Assembly (NCBI GenBank): GCA_015067585.1
Contig: SVMC01000006.1
Coordinates: forward strand, 1-64,000
Source: Oscillospiraceae bacterium
Lineage (GTDB): Bacteria; Bacillota; Clostridia; Oscillospirales; Oscillospiraceae
DNA: 64,000 nt
Direction of reading: 5' to 3'
Part shown: positions 17,322-26,451 of the stretch, piece by piece
How the letters are laid out: every line of letters begins with the position of its first letter
Numbering within the stretch: the stretch's first letter is position 1
Position numbers and translations under genes: made by a program
The notes under the pieces: generated by a model
What the model was told of the DNA's origin: nothing
What the model saw: the letters and a program-made list of their open reading frames with translations, nothing else
The model's database searches: none

Positions 17322-18839
17322 ATGATCTGTCATGTTCGTTCCCTTGGATTGAGCGGTATCAGCGGCTATGAGGTTTTGGTGGAATGCTATATTACCAACG
17401 GCCTTCCGGCCTTTGAGATCGTTGGCCTTCCGGATGCTGCCGTCAAGGAGGCCCGGGAACGGGTGCGGGCGGCTGTGAAAAACTCCGGCTTTAAATTCCC
17501 GGTCAGCCGCATCACCTGCAACCTTGCCCCGGCGGGCACCAAAAAATCCGGCACAGTGTATGATCTTCCTATCCTTCTGGGCATCCTTGCTGCCACGGGG
17601 CTTTGCAAGCTGCCGAAAGAGCGCAGTGCTTTCCTTGGCGAATTAAGTCTGGAGGGCTATGTGCGTCCGTTGCCCGGTGTGCTGCCCATGGCACTGGCGG
17701 CGAAGGAGCAGGGGATCGAGGCCCTCTATGTCCCGGCAGAAAATGCCCCAGAGGCCACCTTGGCACAGGGTCTTCGTGTCTACCCGGTGCGGGATGTGGC
17801 GCAGCTTGTGGCCCATCTGCGGGGAGAAGCACCCATTGAGCCTCAGACACCATGGGAGCCCAAGGAAAAGCAGAAATCGATCCTTGACTACTGCGATGTC
17901 AAGGGGCAGGAGAATGCCAAAAGGGCATTGGAGGTGGCGGCGGCAGGCAGCCATAATATTCTTTTGGTTGGCCCTCCGGGCTCCGGTAAGAGTATGCTTT
18001 CCAAGCGGCTTCCCTCCATTTTGCCGGATATGACAAGGGAGGAATCTCTGGAAGCCACAAAGATCCGGTCCGTGTTGGGGTTGCTTCCTTCTGACGATCC
18101 TCTGGTGCGGGAGCGGCCCTTCCGTGCGCCCCACCATACCATTTCCACGGCAGGACTTGCCGGCGGCGGCAGCAATCCAAAGCCCGGCGAAGTATCCCTT
18201 GCCCATAAAGGCGTTTTGTTTTTAGACGAGCTACCGGAATTCCGCAAGGAGACCTTGGAGGTGTTGCGACAGCCTTTGGAGGATGGTGTTGTGACCATCT
18301 CCAGAGTCAATGGCGCGGTGAGCTATCCCAGTGACTTGATGCTGGTCTGCGCCATGAATCCCTGCAAGTGCGGCTGGTACGGCGATCCCAGCGGACGGTG
18401 TACCTGTTCCAAAGCCTCAGTGGATGCCTATCTGAGCCGCATTTCCGGCCCGCTGCTGGACCGCATCGATATGATCGTGGAGGTAGCAGCGGTGGATTTT
18501 GAGAATCTGCGCCGCAGAACTCCGGCAGAACCCTCGGAAGAGATCAAAAAGAGGGTAGATAAAGCCAGAGCAAGGCAAATTGCCCGCTTTGGCGAAAGCA
18601 CCACCCAGTGCAACGCCCGCATGACCCCGGCGCAGATGAGAACCATCTGCACTTTAGACGAAAACTGCACCCAGCTGATGAAGGAAGCCTTTGACGCCCT
18701 CAGGCTCACCGCCCGAAGCTATGACCGCATCCTCCGTGTTGCCCGTACCATTGCGGACTTAGACGGCAGCGAGGAGATCGAAATGCAGCATTTAGCGGAG
18801 GCGATCCGCTACCGTACCTTCCAGCTGGGAGATCAATAA
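17322..18839 (+). CDS. comM: YifB/ComM family Mg chelatase-like AAA+ ATPase
   Basis: A 505-residue protein with an N-terminal Lon-protease-like domain (FEIVGLPDAAVKEARERV region). An AAA+ domain follows with Walker A GPPGSGKSM near residue 220 and a Walker B LDELPEF near 300; the C-terminal Mg_chelatase_C domain carries a four-cysteine insert (MNPCKCGWYGDP...CTC). In Vibrio and Haemophilus ComM is a hexameric branch-migration helicase for transformation. In Clostridia the role is inferred. ATG at 17322 has GAGGAGGTGACCGG. Confidence 0.93.
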   Translation: MICHVRSLGLSGISGYEVLVECYITNGLPAFEIVGLPDAAVKEARERVRAAVKNSGFKFPVSRITCNLAPAGTKKSGTVYDLPILLGILAATGLCKLPKERSAFLGELSLEGYVRPLPGVLPMALAAKEQGIEALYVPAENAPEATLAQGLRVYPVRDVAQLVAHLRGEAPIEPQTPWEPKEKQKSILDYCDVKGQENAKRALEVAAAGSHNILLVGPPGSGKSMLSKRLPSILPDMTREESLEATKIRSVLGLLPSDDPLVRERPFRAPHHTISTAGLAGGGSNPKPGEVSLAHKGVLFLDELPEFRKETLEVLRQPLEDGVVTISRVNGAVSYPSDLMLVCAMNPCKCGWYGDPSGRCTCSKASVDAYLSRISGPLLDRIDMIVEVAAVDFENLRRRTPAEPSEEIKKRVDKARARQIARFGESTTQCNARMTPAQMRTICTLDENCTQLMKEAFDALRLTARSYDRILRVARTIADLDGSEEIEMQHLAEAIRYRTFQLGDQ

Positions 18840-18868
18840 ATAAATCATAACAGGAGTTACTATATAAT

Positions 18869-20047
18869 ATGAAAGAACACTTTTTGCTGAAACTGGGCGA
18901 GATCGTCCTGAAGGGACAGAATCGCTGGCAGTTTGAAAACAAGCTCAAGCAGAATGTCAACCGCAGAATGCGCCCCTTTGGTGAGTTCAATGTCAATATC
19001 ATCCAGTCCACCGTGTTTGTGGAACCCCAGAACGAGGACTGTGATCTGGACGGCGCATGGGATGCCTGCCATTATATCTTTGGTGTGGTGGCCCTGTGCC
19101 GCTGCAGACCCTGCGAGAAGGACTTAGATGCCATTTACGCGGCAGTGAGAGAATATCTGGACGATGACCTGCTGAGCGCAAAGAGCTTCAAGGTGGAGTC
19201 CAAGCGGGCAGACAAGCGCTTCCCCCTGAATTCCATCCAGATCTCTCAGGACATCGGCGGTCGTATCGCGGAAGCCTATCCCCATCTTTTGGTGGATGTG
19301 CATCATCCGGAATATACGGTCCATGTGGAGATCCGTGATCAGTTTGCCTATGTCCACGGCCCAGCGGAACCCGGTGCCGGCGGCCTTCCCACCGGTGTGG
19401 GCGGCAGAGCGGCTGTTCTGCTCTCCGGCGGCATCGATTCCCCGGTGGCAGGCTATATGATCGCGAAGCGGGGCGTGGAGCTGGAGTGCATCCATTTCTT
19501 CTCCTATCCCTATACCTCTGAGCTTGCCAAGGATAAGGTGCTGGAGCTGGCCCGTCTGATGACCCGCTACTGCGGCCGTATGACCGTGAACATTGTTAGC
19601 TTCACCGAAATTCAGGAAGCCATCCGCGACAACTGCCCCGAAGAATACTTCACCCTCATCATGCGCAGATTCATGATGGAAATTTCCGAGCGCATCGCCA
19701 GAGATCATGGCTGCGGCTGTCTCGTCACCGGTGAGAACCTCGGTCAGGTGGCAAGCCAGACCATGGAGGCCATGGGCGTGACGGCTGCTGCGGTCAATCT
19801 TCCCATCTTTACCCCGCTCATCGGCATGGATAAGGAAGAGATCGTCACCATTGCCCGCCGCATCGGCACCATGGAAACTTCCATCCTTCCCTATGAGGAT
19901 TGCTGCACCGTCTTTACCCCCAAGCATCCCCGCACCAAGCCCAGCCTTGAGCATGTCATCAAGGCAGAGCGGAAGCTGGACAGAGAAGCGCTCATTCAGC
20001 GGGCGCTGGAAAATACAGAGCTGAAGAAAGTTCGCTATCATGGATGA
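18869..20047 (+). CDS. thiI: tRNA 4-thiouridine synthase ThiI (without rhodanese domain)
   Basis: ThiI activates U8 of tRNA with ATP and inserts sulfur; in many bacteria it also feeds thiazole synthesis. The 392-residue protein has an N-terminal ferredoxin-like/THUMP region and a PP-loop ATPase motif LLSGGIDSPVAGYM. It lacks the C-terminal rhodanese domain found in E. coli, as in Bacillus, where a cysteine desulfurase supplies sulfur to ThiI. No dedicated desulfurase gene is next to it here. Its end overlaps the cinA start by 8 bases. Confidence 0.95.
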   Translation: MKEHFLLKLGEIVLKGQNRWQFENKLKQNVNRRMRPFGEFNVNIIQSTVFVEPQNEDCDLDGAWDACHYIFGVVALCRCRPCEKDLDAIYAAVREYLDDDLLSAKSFKVESKRADKRFPLNSIQISQDIGGRIAEAYPHLLVDVHHPEYTVHVEIRDQFAYVHGPAEPGAGGLPTGVGGRAAVLLSGGIDSPVAGYMIAKRGVELECIHFFSYPYTSELAKDKVLELARLMTRYCGRMTVNIVSFTEIQEAIRDNCPEEYFTLIMRRFMMEISERIARDHGCGCLVTGENLGQVASQTMEAMGVTAAAVNLPIFTPLIGMDKEEIVTIARRIGTMETSILPYEDCCTVFTPKHPRTKPSLEHVIKAERKLDREALIQRALENTELKKVRYHG

Positions 20048-20516
20048 GGCGATCCGTGTTATCTCTTATCTTCGTCAGGCAGGGAAGACCCTTGCCACGG
20101 CGGAATCCTGCACCGGCGGCCTGCTGGGAAAGCTCCTGACGGATGTACCCGGCAGTTCTGCGGTCTATCCCGGCGGTGTGATATCCTACTGCAATGAGGT
20201 GAAGCACGCGGTTTTAGGCGTAGATGCTGAGCTTTTGGAAAGGGAAGGGGCAGTTTGTGCCCCGGTTGCGGCGCAGATGGCGGAATCGGTCCGCCGTTTG
20301 CTGAATGCAGACTACGGTATCTCCACCACAGGCGTGGCAGGTCCCGGCGGTGATGAGCGCGGAAACCCCGAGGGCCTTGTGTATGCCGCCATTGCAGAAA
20401 AGGAAGGGACAAAGGTACTGGAGCTGCACCTTAGTGGGACTCGTGAAGAGATCCGTGAAGCTGCGGCGAAGGCATTGTTTTCAGAATCGCTTCGTGTTAT
20501 GGGGGTAAGACCATGA
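20040..20516 (+). CDS. pncC: CinA C-terminal domain protein (nicotinamide-nucleotide amidase)
   Basis: 158 residues, only the CinA_C domain. Motifs TAESCTGGLLGKLLT and STTGVAGPGG match PncC, which deamidates nicotinamide mononucleotide to nicotinate mononucleotide in NAD recycling. The N-terminal MoCF-like domain of full CinA is absent. It overlaps thiI upstream (8 bases) and the secreted peptidase gene downstream (4 bases), so the three are translationally coupled. Confidence 0.9.
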   Translation: MDEAIRVISYLRQAGKTLATAESCTGGLLGKLLTDVPGSSAVYPGGVISYCNEVKHAVLGVDAELLEREGAVCAPVAAQMAESVRRLLNADYGISTTGVAGPGGDERGNPEGLVYAAIAEKEGTKVLELHLSGTREEIREAAAKALFSESLRVMGVRP

Positions 20517-22066
20517 AAATGAAGTATCTTCGCCTGCTTATGGTGTTTCTTACCATGCTTGTGTGCTTTGTCCTTTTTTCAGGACAGGCATCTGCCTTTG
20601 ATCTTCGGGATGTGCAGCCTCCTGCTTCCGCGGATAAGGTCGTATATGGCCACAGTGGAGCAGGCCGGGAGCTTGTGGCCTACCGTTTTGGCAGCGGTAA
20701 AAATGTAATGGTTGCAGGTTTTGCCATCCATGGTTACGAGGATAATTTTAATAAGGATGGCGGCGCACTGGTCTATACCGCCAACGAGCTGATGAAGCGG
20801 CTGGATGAAAACAGGGAGCTGATCACGGACTACGGCTGGACCGTATATGTTTTGCCCTGTATGAATCCTGATGGCCTGATGGACGGCTATACCTCCAATG
20901 GCCCGGGCCGCTGCACCACCACCTACTTAGATGCCAACGGGCAGCTTGTTCAGGGGAAAGGTGTGGATCTGAACCGCAGCTTTCCGCATAACTGGACTAA
21001 GTATTCCACTGATCGAAATTTTAACGGATCTAAGCCTTTGGCGGCCTTAGAGGCGGTGGCACTTGCGGATTTTATTCGCAGCGTCAAGGGAACAGGTGCC
21101 AATGTCTGCATCGATGCCCACGGCTGGTTCCAGCAGATCAAAACCTCTGACGGTAAGAACGGCCATCTGAATCAGGTGTTTTCCTCCCGTTTTCCCCGCA
21201 ATGCCTATTCCAGCTGCACCAATTCTCTGGGTTTCTTTACATCCTATGCCGCATCCATCGGCTATGCCTCCTGCCTGTTTGAGTTTCCCTATGATATCTA
21301 CAGTATGTCGGCTTTCCTTCGAAGCGGTTACTGCGAATCCTTCAACCTCTGCATCCTTGATCTTCTGAAGGCTTACGGCAGCTACAATGGACATAGCCAT
21401 AGCTGCCCAAGTGCAAATTTCACGGATGTGATCCCATGGCGATGGTATCATGAGGCTGTGGATTACGCGATTGGACAAGGAATCTTTCAGGGTGTGGCCG
21501 CGAACAGATTTGCACCGGAGCAGGGTATGACCCGTGCCATGTTCGTGACAACGCTCTACCGCATGGCAAATCCAAATGTTGAACCATTTCTTGAGACTAT
21601 GAAGGAACCCAAAAGGGGAGAGGCCGATTCGACTTTACCCATAGCGCCGGAAGGATTGGAATTTATAGATGTTCCCTCAGGCGCATGGTATGAGGTGGCG
21701 GTTTGCTGGGCGGTGGAAAACGGCATTGTGACAGGCTATCCGGATGGGCGCTTTGCCCCGGATGATCTTCTGACACGGGAACAGCTTGCTGTGATTCTCC
21801 ATCGCTACGCCTGCTATGCGGGCAGAAGTACCGAAACGAATGCTTCCGTGTCATCCTTTACGGATGCATCTGCCGTTTCCGACTATGCGAAGGATGCCCT
21901 TTGCTGGGCATACGGTATTGGATTGATCCAGGGTGCGGCTGACGGCAAGGGTCTGTCCCTTCAGCCAAAGGGTACTGCGACCCGGGCGCAGACGGCAGCC
22001 ATACTCATGCGCTACCGTTTGAGCGAAAATAAGGCAGATACATTGAAAGAATTTGATATTGCGTAA
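20513..22066 (+). CDS. Secreted M14-family zinc carboxypeptidase with SLH repeats
   Basis: 517 residues with a signal peptide ending near SGQASA. The M14 domain shows zinc ligands His73 and Glu76 (HGYED) and His203 (DAHGW), substrate-binding Asn154-Arg155 (DLNRSF), and the catalytic Glu258 in FEFP. From about residue 300 come three S-layer homology repeats (FTDVIPWRWYHEAVDYAI, FIDVPSGAWYEVAVCWAV, FTDASAVSDYAKDALCWA). They should anchor it to a cell-wall polymer. It may trim peptidoglycan stems or peptides; the substrate is unknown. Co-transcribed with cinA-C. Confidence 0.88.
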   Translation: MKMKYLRLLMVFLTMLVCFVLFSGQASAFDLRDVQPPASADKVVYGHSGAGRELVAYRFGSGKNVMVAGFAIHGYEDNFNKDGGALVYTANELMKRLDENRELITDYGWTVYVLPCMNPDGLMDGYTSNGPGRCTTTYLDANGQLVQGKGVDLNRSFPHNWTKYSTDRNFNGSKPLAALEAVALADFIRSVKGTGANVCIDAHGWFQQIKTSDGKNGHLNQVFSSRFPRNAYSSCTNSLGFFTSYAASIGYASCLFEFPYDIYSMSAFLRSGYCESFNLCILDLLKAYGSYNGHSHSCPSANFTDVIPWRWYHEAVDYAIGQGIFQGVAANRFAPEQGMTRAMFVTTLYRMANPNVEPFLETMKEPKRGEADSTLPIAPEGLEFIDVPSGAWYEVAVCWAVENGIVTGYPDGRFAPDDLLTREQLAVILHRYACYAGRSTETNASVSSFTDASAVSDYAKDALCWAYGIGLIQGAADGKGLSLQPKGTATRAQTAAILMRYRLSENKADTLKEFDIA

Positions 22067-22070
22067 ACGA

Positions 22071-22105
22071 ACAGGCTGTTGGCATGATGTGCGCCAACAG
22101 CCTGT
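22071..22105. terminator. Hairpin between convergent genes
   Basis: ACAGGCTGTTGGC pairs with GCCAACAGCCTGT (13 bp, nine-base loop) right after the peptidase stop and before the rsmI stop. T-tracts on either side are weak. Confidence 0.6.
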
Positions 22106-22108
22106 GTA

Positions 22109-22942
22109 TCATTCTTCACTACGAAGGGACTCTTCGTAAAGGATATTCTTTTTCAGACCCGTTTGCTCTGCGGCCTTTTTTGCCGCGTCCTTTCGGGATA
22201 ATCCGCTTTGCATCAAATCGGAAACAAGTTGGATGGCAGCATCTAAATCAGGAGCTTCCTGCGTAATGCTTGCACCCTCCACCACCAGCACAAACTCGCC
22301 TCTGGGCGGGTTTTCTTTGTAGTATTCCACAGCCTCTGCTAAAGTGGTGCGGAAATATTCCTCATGGAGCTTTGTCAGCTCGCGGCAGAGGCTGATGCGC
22401 CGCTCCGGGCCAAAGGAATCAAGCAGAGCCTCCAGTGTGGTGCTCAGACGGTGGGGCGCTTCATAGAAGATCATGGTGCGTGTTTCCTGCTTCAGGCTTT
22501 CCAGATGGGCCTTCTGCACCTTTTTGGTGGTGGAAAGGAAACCCTCAAAGCAGAAGCGCCCGGTGGGCAGACCGGAGGCCGAAAGGGCAGTCACCAAAGC
22601 GCAGGGGCCGGGAATGGCGCACACCGTCACACCGGCATCGGAACAAAGTCTGACCAGATCCTCGCCGGGATCGGAGATGGCGGGGGAGCCGGCATCCGTG
22701 ACCAGAGCGCAGCTTTCGCCGTTTTGCAGCCGCTCTAAAATTCTGGGGCCGCTTTTGACTTTGTTGTGCTCATGATAGCTGACCAGCTCTTTTTTGATAT
22801 CAAGATGATTCAAAAGACGCACAGAGACCCGGGTGTCTTCCGCGGCGATGAAGTCCGCCTGCGTCAGTGTGGCGCGGCAGCGATCAGATATATCGTTCAG
22901 GTTGCCAATTGGGGTTGGCACAAGATACAGAGTTCCGGACAT
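22109..22942 (-). CDS. rsmI: 16S rRNA 2'-O-ribose C1402 methyltransferase RsmI
   Basis: 277 residues. The TP-methylase fold starts with LYLVPTPIGNLNDI, followed by the EDTR motif and GSPAISDPG, all standard RsmI signatures. It methylates the ribose of C1402 in the ribosomal P site region. AGGAGGAAGCC precedes the ATG. The next gene upstream is trmN6 with a 17-base gap, so the pair is probably one operon, a common pairing in Firmicutes. Confidence 0.96.
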   Translation of the reverse strand: MSGTLYLVPTPIGNLNDISDRCRATLTQADFIAAEDTRVSVRLLNHLDIKKELVSYHEHNKVKSGPRILERLQNGESCALVTDAGSPAISDPGEDLVRLCSDAGVTVCAIPGPCALVTALSASGLPTGRFCFEGFLSTTKKVQKAHLESLKQETRTMIFYEAPHRLSTTLEALLDSFGPERRISLCRELTKLHEEYFRTTLAEAVEYYKENPPRGEFVLVVEGASITQEAPDLDAAIQLVSDLMQSGLSRKDAAKKAAEQTGLKKNILYEESLRSEE

Positions 22943-22959
22943 GGCTTCCTCCTGTCAGT

Positions 22960-23676
22960 TTATGGCATATGGTAAATTTCCCGGTATTCCCGGGTCTGCG
23001 CTCCGTTTTCATCGAAAAGAATGAGGTCATTTTCAATTTGCAGGCCGCTCTTTCCGCCGGAACGGCTCTCGATCAAAGCAAGGGACACCGCTGCGGTGGG
23101 ATGATGCCGCACAAAGCGCAGCCGTTTTGGCTCAAGATGATGCGTTTTTAAGAGGTATATGATCTCTGCAAGCCGCTCCGGTCGATGCACAAGGTAGAAG
23201 CTGCCGCCATAGCGTAAAAGCCATGCAGCGGCGCTGCAAAGCTCGTTTAATGTGCAGCAGGTTTCTGTTCGGGCGATGGCAAAAGCAGGCTCCTCGGGCT
23301 GTGCGCCGCTTCCCACGGGGAAATAGGGGGGATTCGAGATGACCGTATCAAAGCTGTTGGCCGGAAGTAAGGTTCTGATTTCCCGCAGGTCTCCCTGCAT
23401 AATATGAAGCCGAGCATGAAGACCGTTGATCTCAATGTTTTTCCTTGAAATATCGCAGGCTTTCTCCTGGATCTCGATCCCGGTGACTTCGCATTTTTCG
23501 TTCGCTGCACATAAAAGCACACCAAGTGCACTTCCGCCTGCCCCGAGATCAGCGATCCTCCGACCACGCAGGGGAGAGGCGAAATTGGAAAGCAGAATGG
23601 AATCTGTACCCAACCGGAACAGATCATCCGTCTGCAGCACCCGCATACCGCAGGAAAGAACTTCAAAATCTTCCAT
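22960..23676 (-). CDS. trmN6: tRNA1(Val) (adenine37-N6)-methyltransferase-like protein
   Basis: 238 residues from the ATG at 23676, which has GAGAGGT upstream. The frame runs on to 23715 but would read through a strong terminator hairpin. Motifs are the SAM loop DLGAGGSALGVLL and the N6-adenine type NPPYFPVGSG, as in the YfiC/TrmN6 family. It should modify a tRNA adenine next to the anticodon. It is followed by rsmI on the same strand. Confidence 0.88.
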   Translation of the reverse strand: MEDFEVLSCGMRVLQTDDLFRLGTDSILLSNFASPLRGRRIADLGAGGSALGVLLCAANEKCEVTGIEIQEKACDISRKNIEINGLHARLHIMQGDLREIRTLLPANSFDTVISNPPYFPVGSGAQPEEPAFAIARTETCCTLNELCSAAAWLLRYGGSFYLVHRPERLAEIIYLLKTHHLEPKRLRFVRHHPTAAVSLALIESRSGGKSGLQIENDLILFDENGAQTREYREIYHMP

Positions 23677-23692
23677 GAAAATACCTCTCAAG

Positions 23693-23727
23693 AATAACAC
23701 CCCTGTGCGGTGCACAGGGGTGTTATT
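23693..23727 (-). terminator. Terminator of the ferredoxin gene
   Basis: A perfect 16-bp stem, 23693-23708 with 23712-23727, with a three-base loop and TTATT arms. It separates the ferredoxin gene from trmN6. Confidence 0.85.
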
Positions 23728-23736
23728 AAGTACGAA

Positions 23737-23907
23737 TCAAGCCTGCTCGATTGCTTCAACGGGGCAGGAGCCAGCGCAAGCGCCGCACTCGATGCACTGA
23801 TCAGCGTCGATAACATACTTGCCGTCGCCTTCAGCGATGATGCCGAGGGGGCAGGAGTCTGCACAGGAACCGCAGCTCAGGCAAGCGTCAGTGATGAAAT
23901 ATGCCAT
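23737..23907 (-). CDS. 2[4Fe-4S] clostridial-type ferredoxin
   Basis: A 56-residue protein starting MAYFITDACLSCG, with two CxxCxxCxxxCP motifs (CLSCGSCADSCP and CIECGACAGSCP) that each ligate a [4Fe-4S] cluster. It is a low-potential one-electron carrier for pyruvate:ferredoxin oxidoreductase, hydrogenase and similar enzymes. The start at 23907 has GGAGGT upstream; the frame begins five codons earlier without a site. It is monocistronic. Confidence 0.95.
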   Translation of the reverse strand: MAYFITDACLSCGSCADSCPLGIIAEGDGKYVIDADQCIECGACAGSCPVEAIEQA

Positions 23908-24083
23908 TGTGAGTACCTCCATATTGTATTTGCTTATCGCTTTTTTATTGTAGCATGGTTTTAGAAAAAAGCAAATACAAAAATGAAAAAATGAAAAAAT
24001 ATTCTGTTAAAAATATGGTGGTAAATTAGTATAGTTTTTCCTTCGGTGGGAGAAAATCCCTCTGAAATTGGGGGGGAGAAGAA

Positions 24084-26405
24084 ATGAGAAAGGTTAGCTT
24101 TGATCGGGATTGCGAGGAAATCTTACGAAAGGCAGGTCAGTTTGCAAGGCGTTTGGGACACAGCTTTGTGGGAAGTGAGCATATTTTGCTTTCCATTTGT
24201 GCGCACGGTCAGAGCAGCATGTCCCAGATACTTGCAAAAAATGAGATCACCTATACTAAGATGTATTCCCTTTTAGAGCGGATACGGGGGCAGGGTGGAA
24301 GGGATTTACTTTTGCCCCAGGGCTTGTCGCCGGGGGCACAGGATGTGATCCGAACAGCGATTTGCAGCGCGGAAAAGAATTATATTGTGCACCCGGAGCA
24401 GCTTCTGTGGGCCATTGCCGCCAACAGCGGTTCCACTGCCTCACTGCTTTTGGTAAGCTGCGGCGTGTGTCCTGAGCAGATCTGTGCGGAGGCAGGCATG
24501 AATCGGAAACTATCTCAGGATAAAAAAGGAGGAACCATGCGCTTATTGGAGCAATTTGGTGTGGATATGGTGGCAAAGGCCGGGGCTTCCGGTCCTGTCA
24601 TTGGCAGGGCGGAGGAGATCGATACCGTGATCGAGGTTCTTTGCCGCAAGAACAAGAACAATCCCGCACTGGTAGGCGATCCCGGAGTGGGGAAGACCGC
24701 CATTGTGGAGGGGCTTGCCCAGCGGATGGCAGCCGGTCAGGTACCGCCACAGCTTCGGGCGAAGACCTTGATTTCATTGGACATGGCAAGTATCGTTGCG
24801 GGTACAAAGTACCGCGGCGAATTTGAAGAGCGGATGCGTGATCTTCTGGCAGAGATCCAGCGCAGCGGGGATGTGATCGTCTTTGTGGATGAAATGCACA
24901 CCCTTGTGGGTGCGGGGGCAGCGGAAGGTGCCATCGATGCATCCAATCTTTTAAAACCCGCGCTGAGCCGTGGCGGCATCCAGATGATCGGTGCCACTAC
25001 GATGGAGGAATATCGAAAATTTATCGAAAAAGATGCGGCATTGGAGCGGCGTTTTCGCCGAATTCAGGTGAAAGAACCGGCAGCGCATGAAACGATGGAG
25101 ATCCTTCGGGGACTTCGCCCGGGATTGGAGCGGCATCATGGCCTGCAAATTGGAGATGACGCATTGCATGCTGCGGTGAAACTGTCGCAGCGCTATTTAT
25201 GCGATTATTATCTGCCGGATAAGGCGCTGGACCTTTTAGATGAAGGGGCGGCTCATGCCTGCCTGTGCGCGCTAAGGAATGAAAGCACCAAAGAGCGCAC
25301 AAAGCGGAAGCAGCTCGATGATGCTTTGCGTACCGCAATTGCCCAGGAGGATTTTTCCAAAGCTTTGCAGCTTCAGGGAAAGCTACGGAGCCTTCATGAT
25401 AATAAAAGCGCGGAGGCCCTTCGGGTCAGCGAAGCGGATATTGCCTATGCTGTGAGTGCCCGCACCGGCATTCCGGTGGGGGAACTGGACGCAAGCCAGC
25501 GGCAGACCTTGCAGGAGCTTGAAAAGCGGCTCAAAGAGCGGGTAGTGGGACAAAATGAGGCAGTGCGCCTTGTGGCGCAGGCGGTACAGCGGGGCAGAAC
25601 CGGACTGAGCGGCCAAAACCGACCCACAGCATCCATTCTGCTCACCGGCCCCACCGGTGTTGGCAAAACAGAGCTTTGCAAGGCGGCGGCCCAATGTGTA
25701 TTCGGAAGCGAAAAGGCGATGGTTCGTCTCGATATGACGGAATATATGGAAAAGCACAGCGTTTCCCGCCTTGTGGGTGCGCCTCCCGGCTATGTGGGCC
25801 ATGAAGAGGGAGGAACGCTGACAGAGAAGGTGCGGCGCAATCCCTATAGTCTGGTGCTGTTTGACGAGATCGACAAGGCCCACCCGGATGTAACAGGCAT
25901 TCTTCTGCAGATCATGGATGACGGCATTCTGACGGATTCATTGGGGAGAACTGTGGACTTTTCCAATACCCTTCTTTTTATGACCGCCAACATTGGCGGG
26001 GAGGAGGCGAAAAGGGGAGGACTGGGTTTTGCTCCCACTGCTGCCAATGATCGGGTACGGGCCATGCTGCGGCAGCATTTCCCGGCAGAGTTTTTAGGCC
26101 GCCTTGATGCAGTGGCAGTGTTTGAATCCTTGGGTGAGAGGGAACTGCTCCGGATTGCGGGACAGCAGTTGAATGAGCTTCAAAAGCGCACACGGGAACG
26201 GGGCATCGATTTTACCTATGATGCTGCGGTCCAACTGTCATTGGTTCGGCAGTGCAAAGACGAGGGCGGTGCAAGAACCCTGCGCCATCTGATCCAGCAG
26301 CAGGTGGAAGCACCCCTTGCCCAGCAGCTTTTGGAAGACCCGGAGCGCAAAGTATATTGCCTTGCGGATATTGACGGAAAACTCCTATTCAAAGAACAAG
26401 AATAG
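24084..26405 (+). CDS. ClpC/ClpA-type ATP-dependent protease ATPase subunit
   Basis: 773 residues. A double Clp-N domain (about 1-145) precedes the D1 AAA+ module, Walker A GDPGVGKT at 198-205. A shortened middle domain with a UVR-like helix lies at about 410-435, and the D2 module has Walker A GPTGVGKTE near 521. An LGF loop (GLGFAPTA) near residue 650 matches the ClpP-binding tripeptide, so it should feed substrates to ClpP. No mcsA/mcsB/ctsR genes are adjacent, unlike the Bacillus clpC operon. GGGGGGAGAAGAA precedes the ATG. Confidence 0.9.
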   Translation: MRKVSFDRDCEEILRKAGQFARRLGHSFVGSEHILLSICAHGQSSMSQILAKNEITYTKMYSLLERIRGQGGRDLLLPQGLSPGAQDVIRTAICSAEKNYIVHPEQLLWAIAANSGSTASLLLVSCGVCPEQICAEAGMNRKLSQDKKGGTMRLLEQFGVDMVAKAGASGPVIGRAEEIDTVIEVLCRKNKNNPALVGDPGVGKTAIVEGLAQRMAAGQVPPQLRAKTLISLDMASIVAGTKYRGEFEERMRDLLAEIQRSGDVIVFVDEMHTLVGAGAAEGAIDASNLLKPALSRGGIQMIGATTMEEYRKFIEKDAALERRFRRIQVKEPAAHETMEILRGLRPGLERHHGLQIGDDALHAAVKLSQRYLCDYYLPDKALDLLDEGAAHACLCALRNESTKERTKRKQLDDALRTAIAQEDFSKALQLQGKLRSLHDNKSAEALRVSEADIAYAVSARTGIPVGELDASQRQTLQELEKRLKERVVGQNEAVRLVAQAVQRGRTGLSGQNRPTASILLTGPTGVGKTELCKAAAQCVFGSEKAMVRLDMTEYMEKHSVSRLVGAPPGYVGHEEGGTLTEKVRRNPYSLVLFDEIDKAHPDVTGILLQIMDDGILTDSLGRTVDFSNTLLFMTANIGGEEAKRGGLGFAPTAANDRVRAMLRQHFPAEFLGRLDAVAVFESLGERELLRIAGQQLNELQKRTRERGIDFTYDAAVQLSLVRQCKDEGGARTLRHLIQQQVEAPLAQQLLEDPERKVYCLADIDGKLLFKEQE

Positions 26406-26408
26406 ACG

Positions 26409-26443
26409 AAAAGTCCGGAAAGCTTTGTGCTTTTCGGACTTTT
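26409..26443 (+). terminator. Terminator of the Clp ATPase gene
   Basis: AAAAGTCCGGAAAGC pairs with GCTTTTCGGACTTTT around a five-base loop (one mismatch), ending in a T-tract; it could also act for the convergent pdxY-like gene. Confidence 0.85.
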
Positions 26444-26451
26444 ATGAATCG

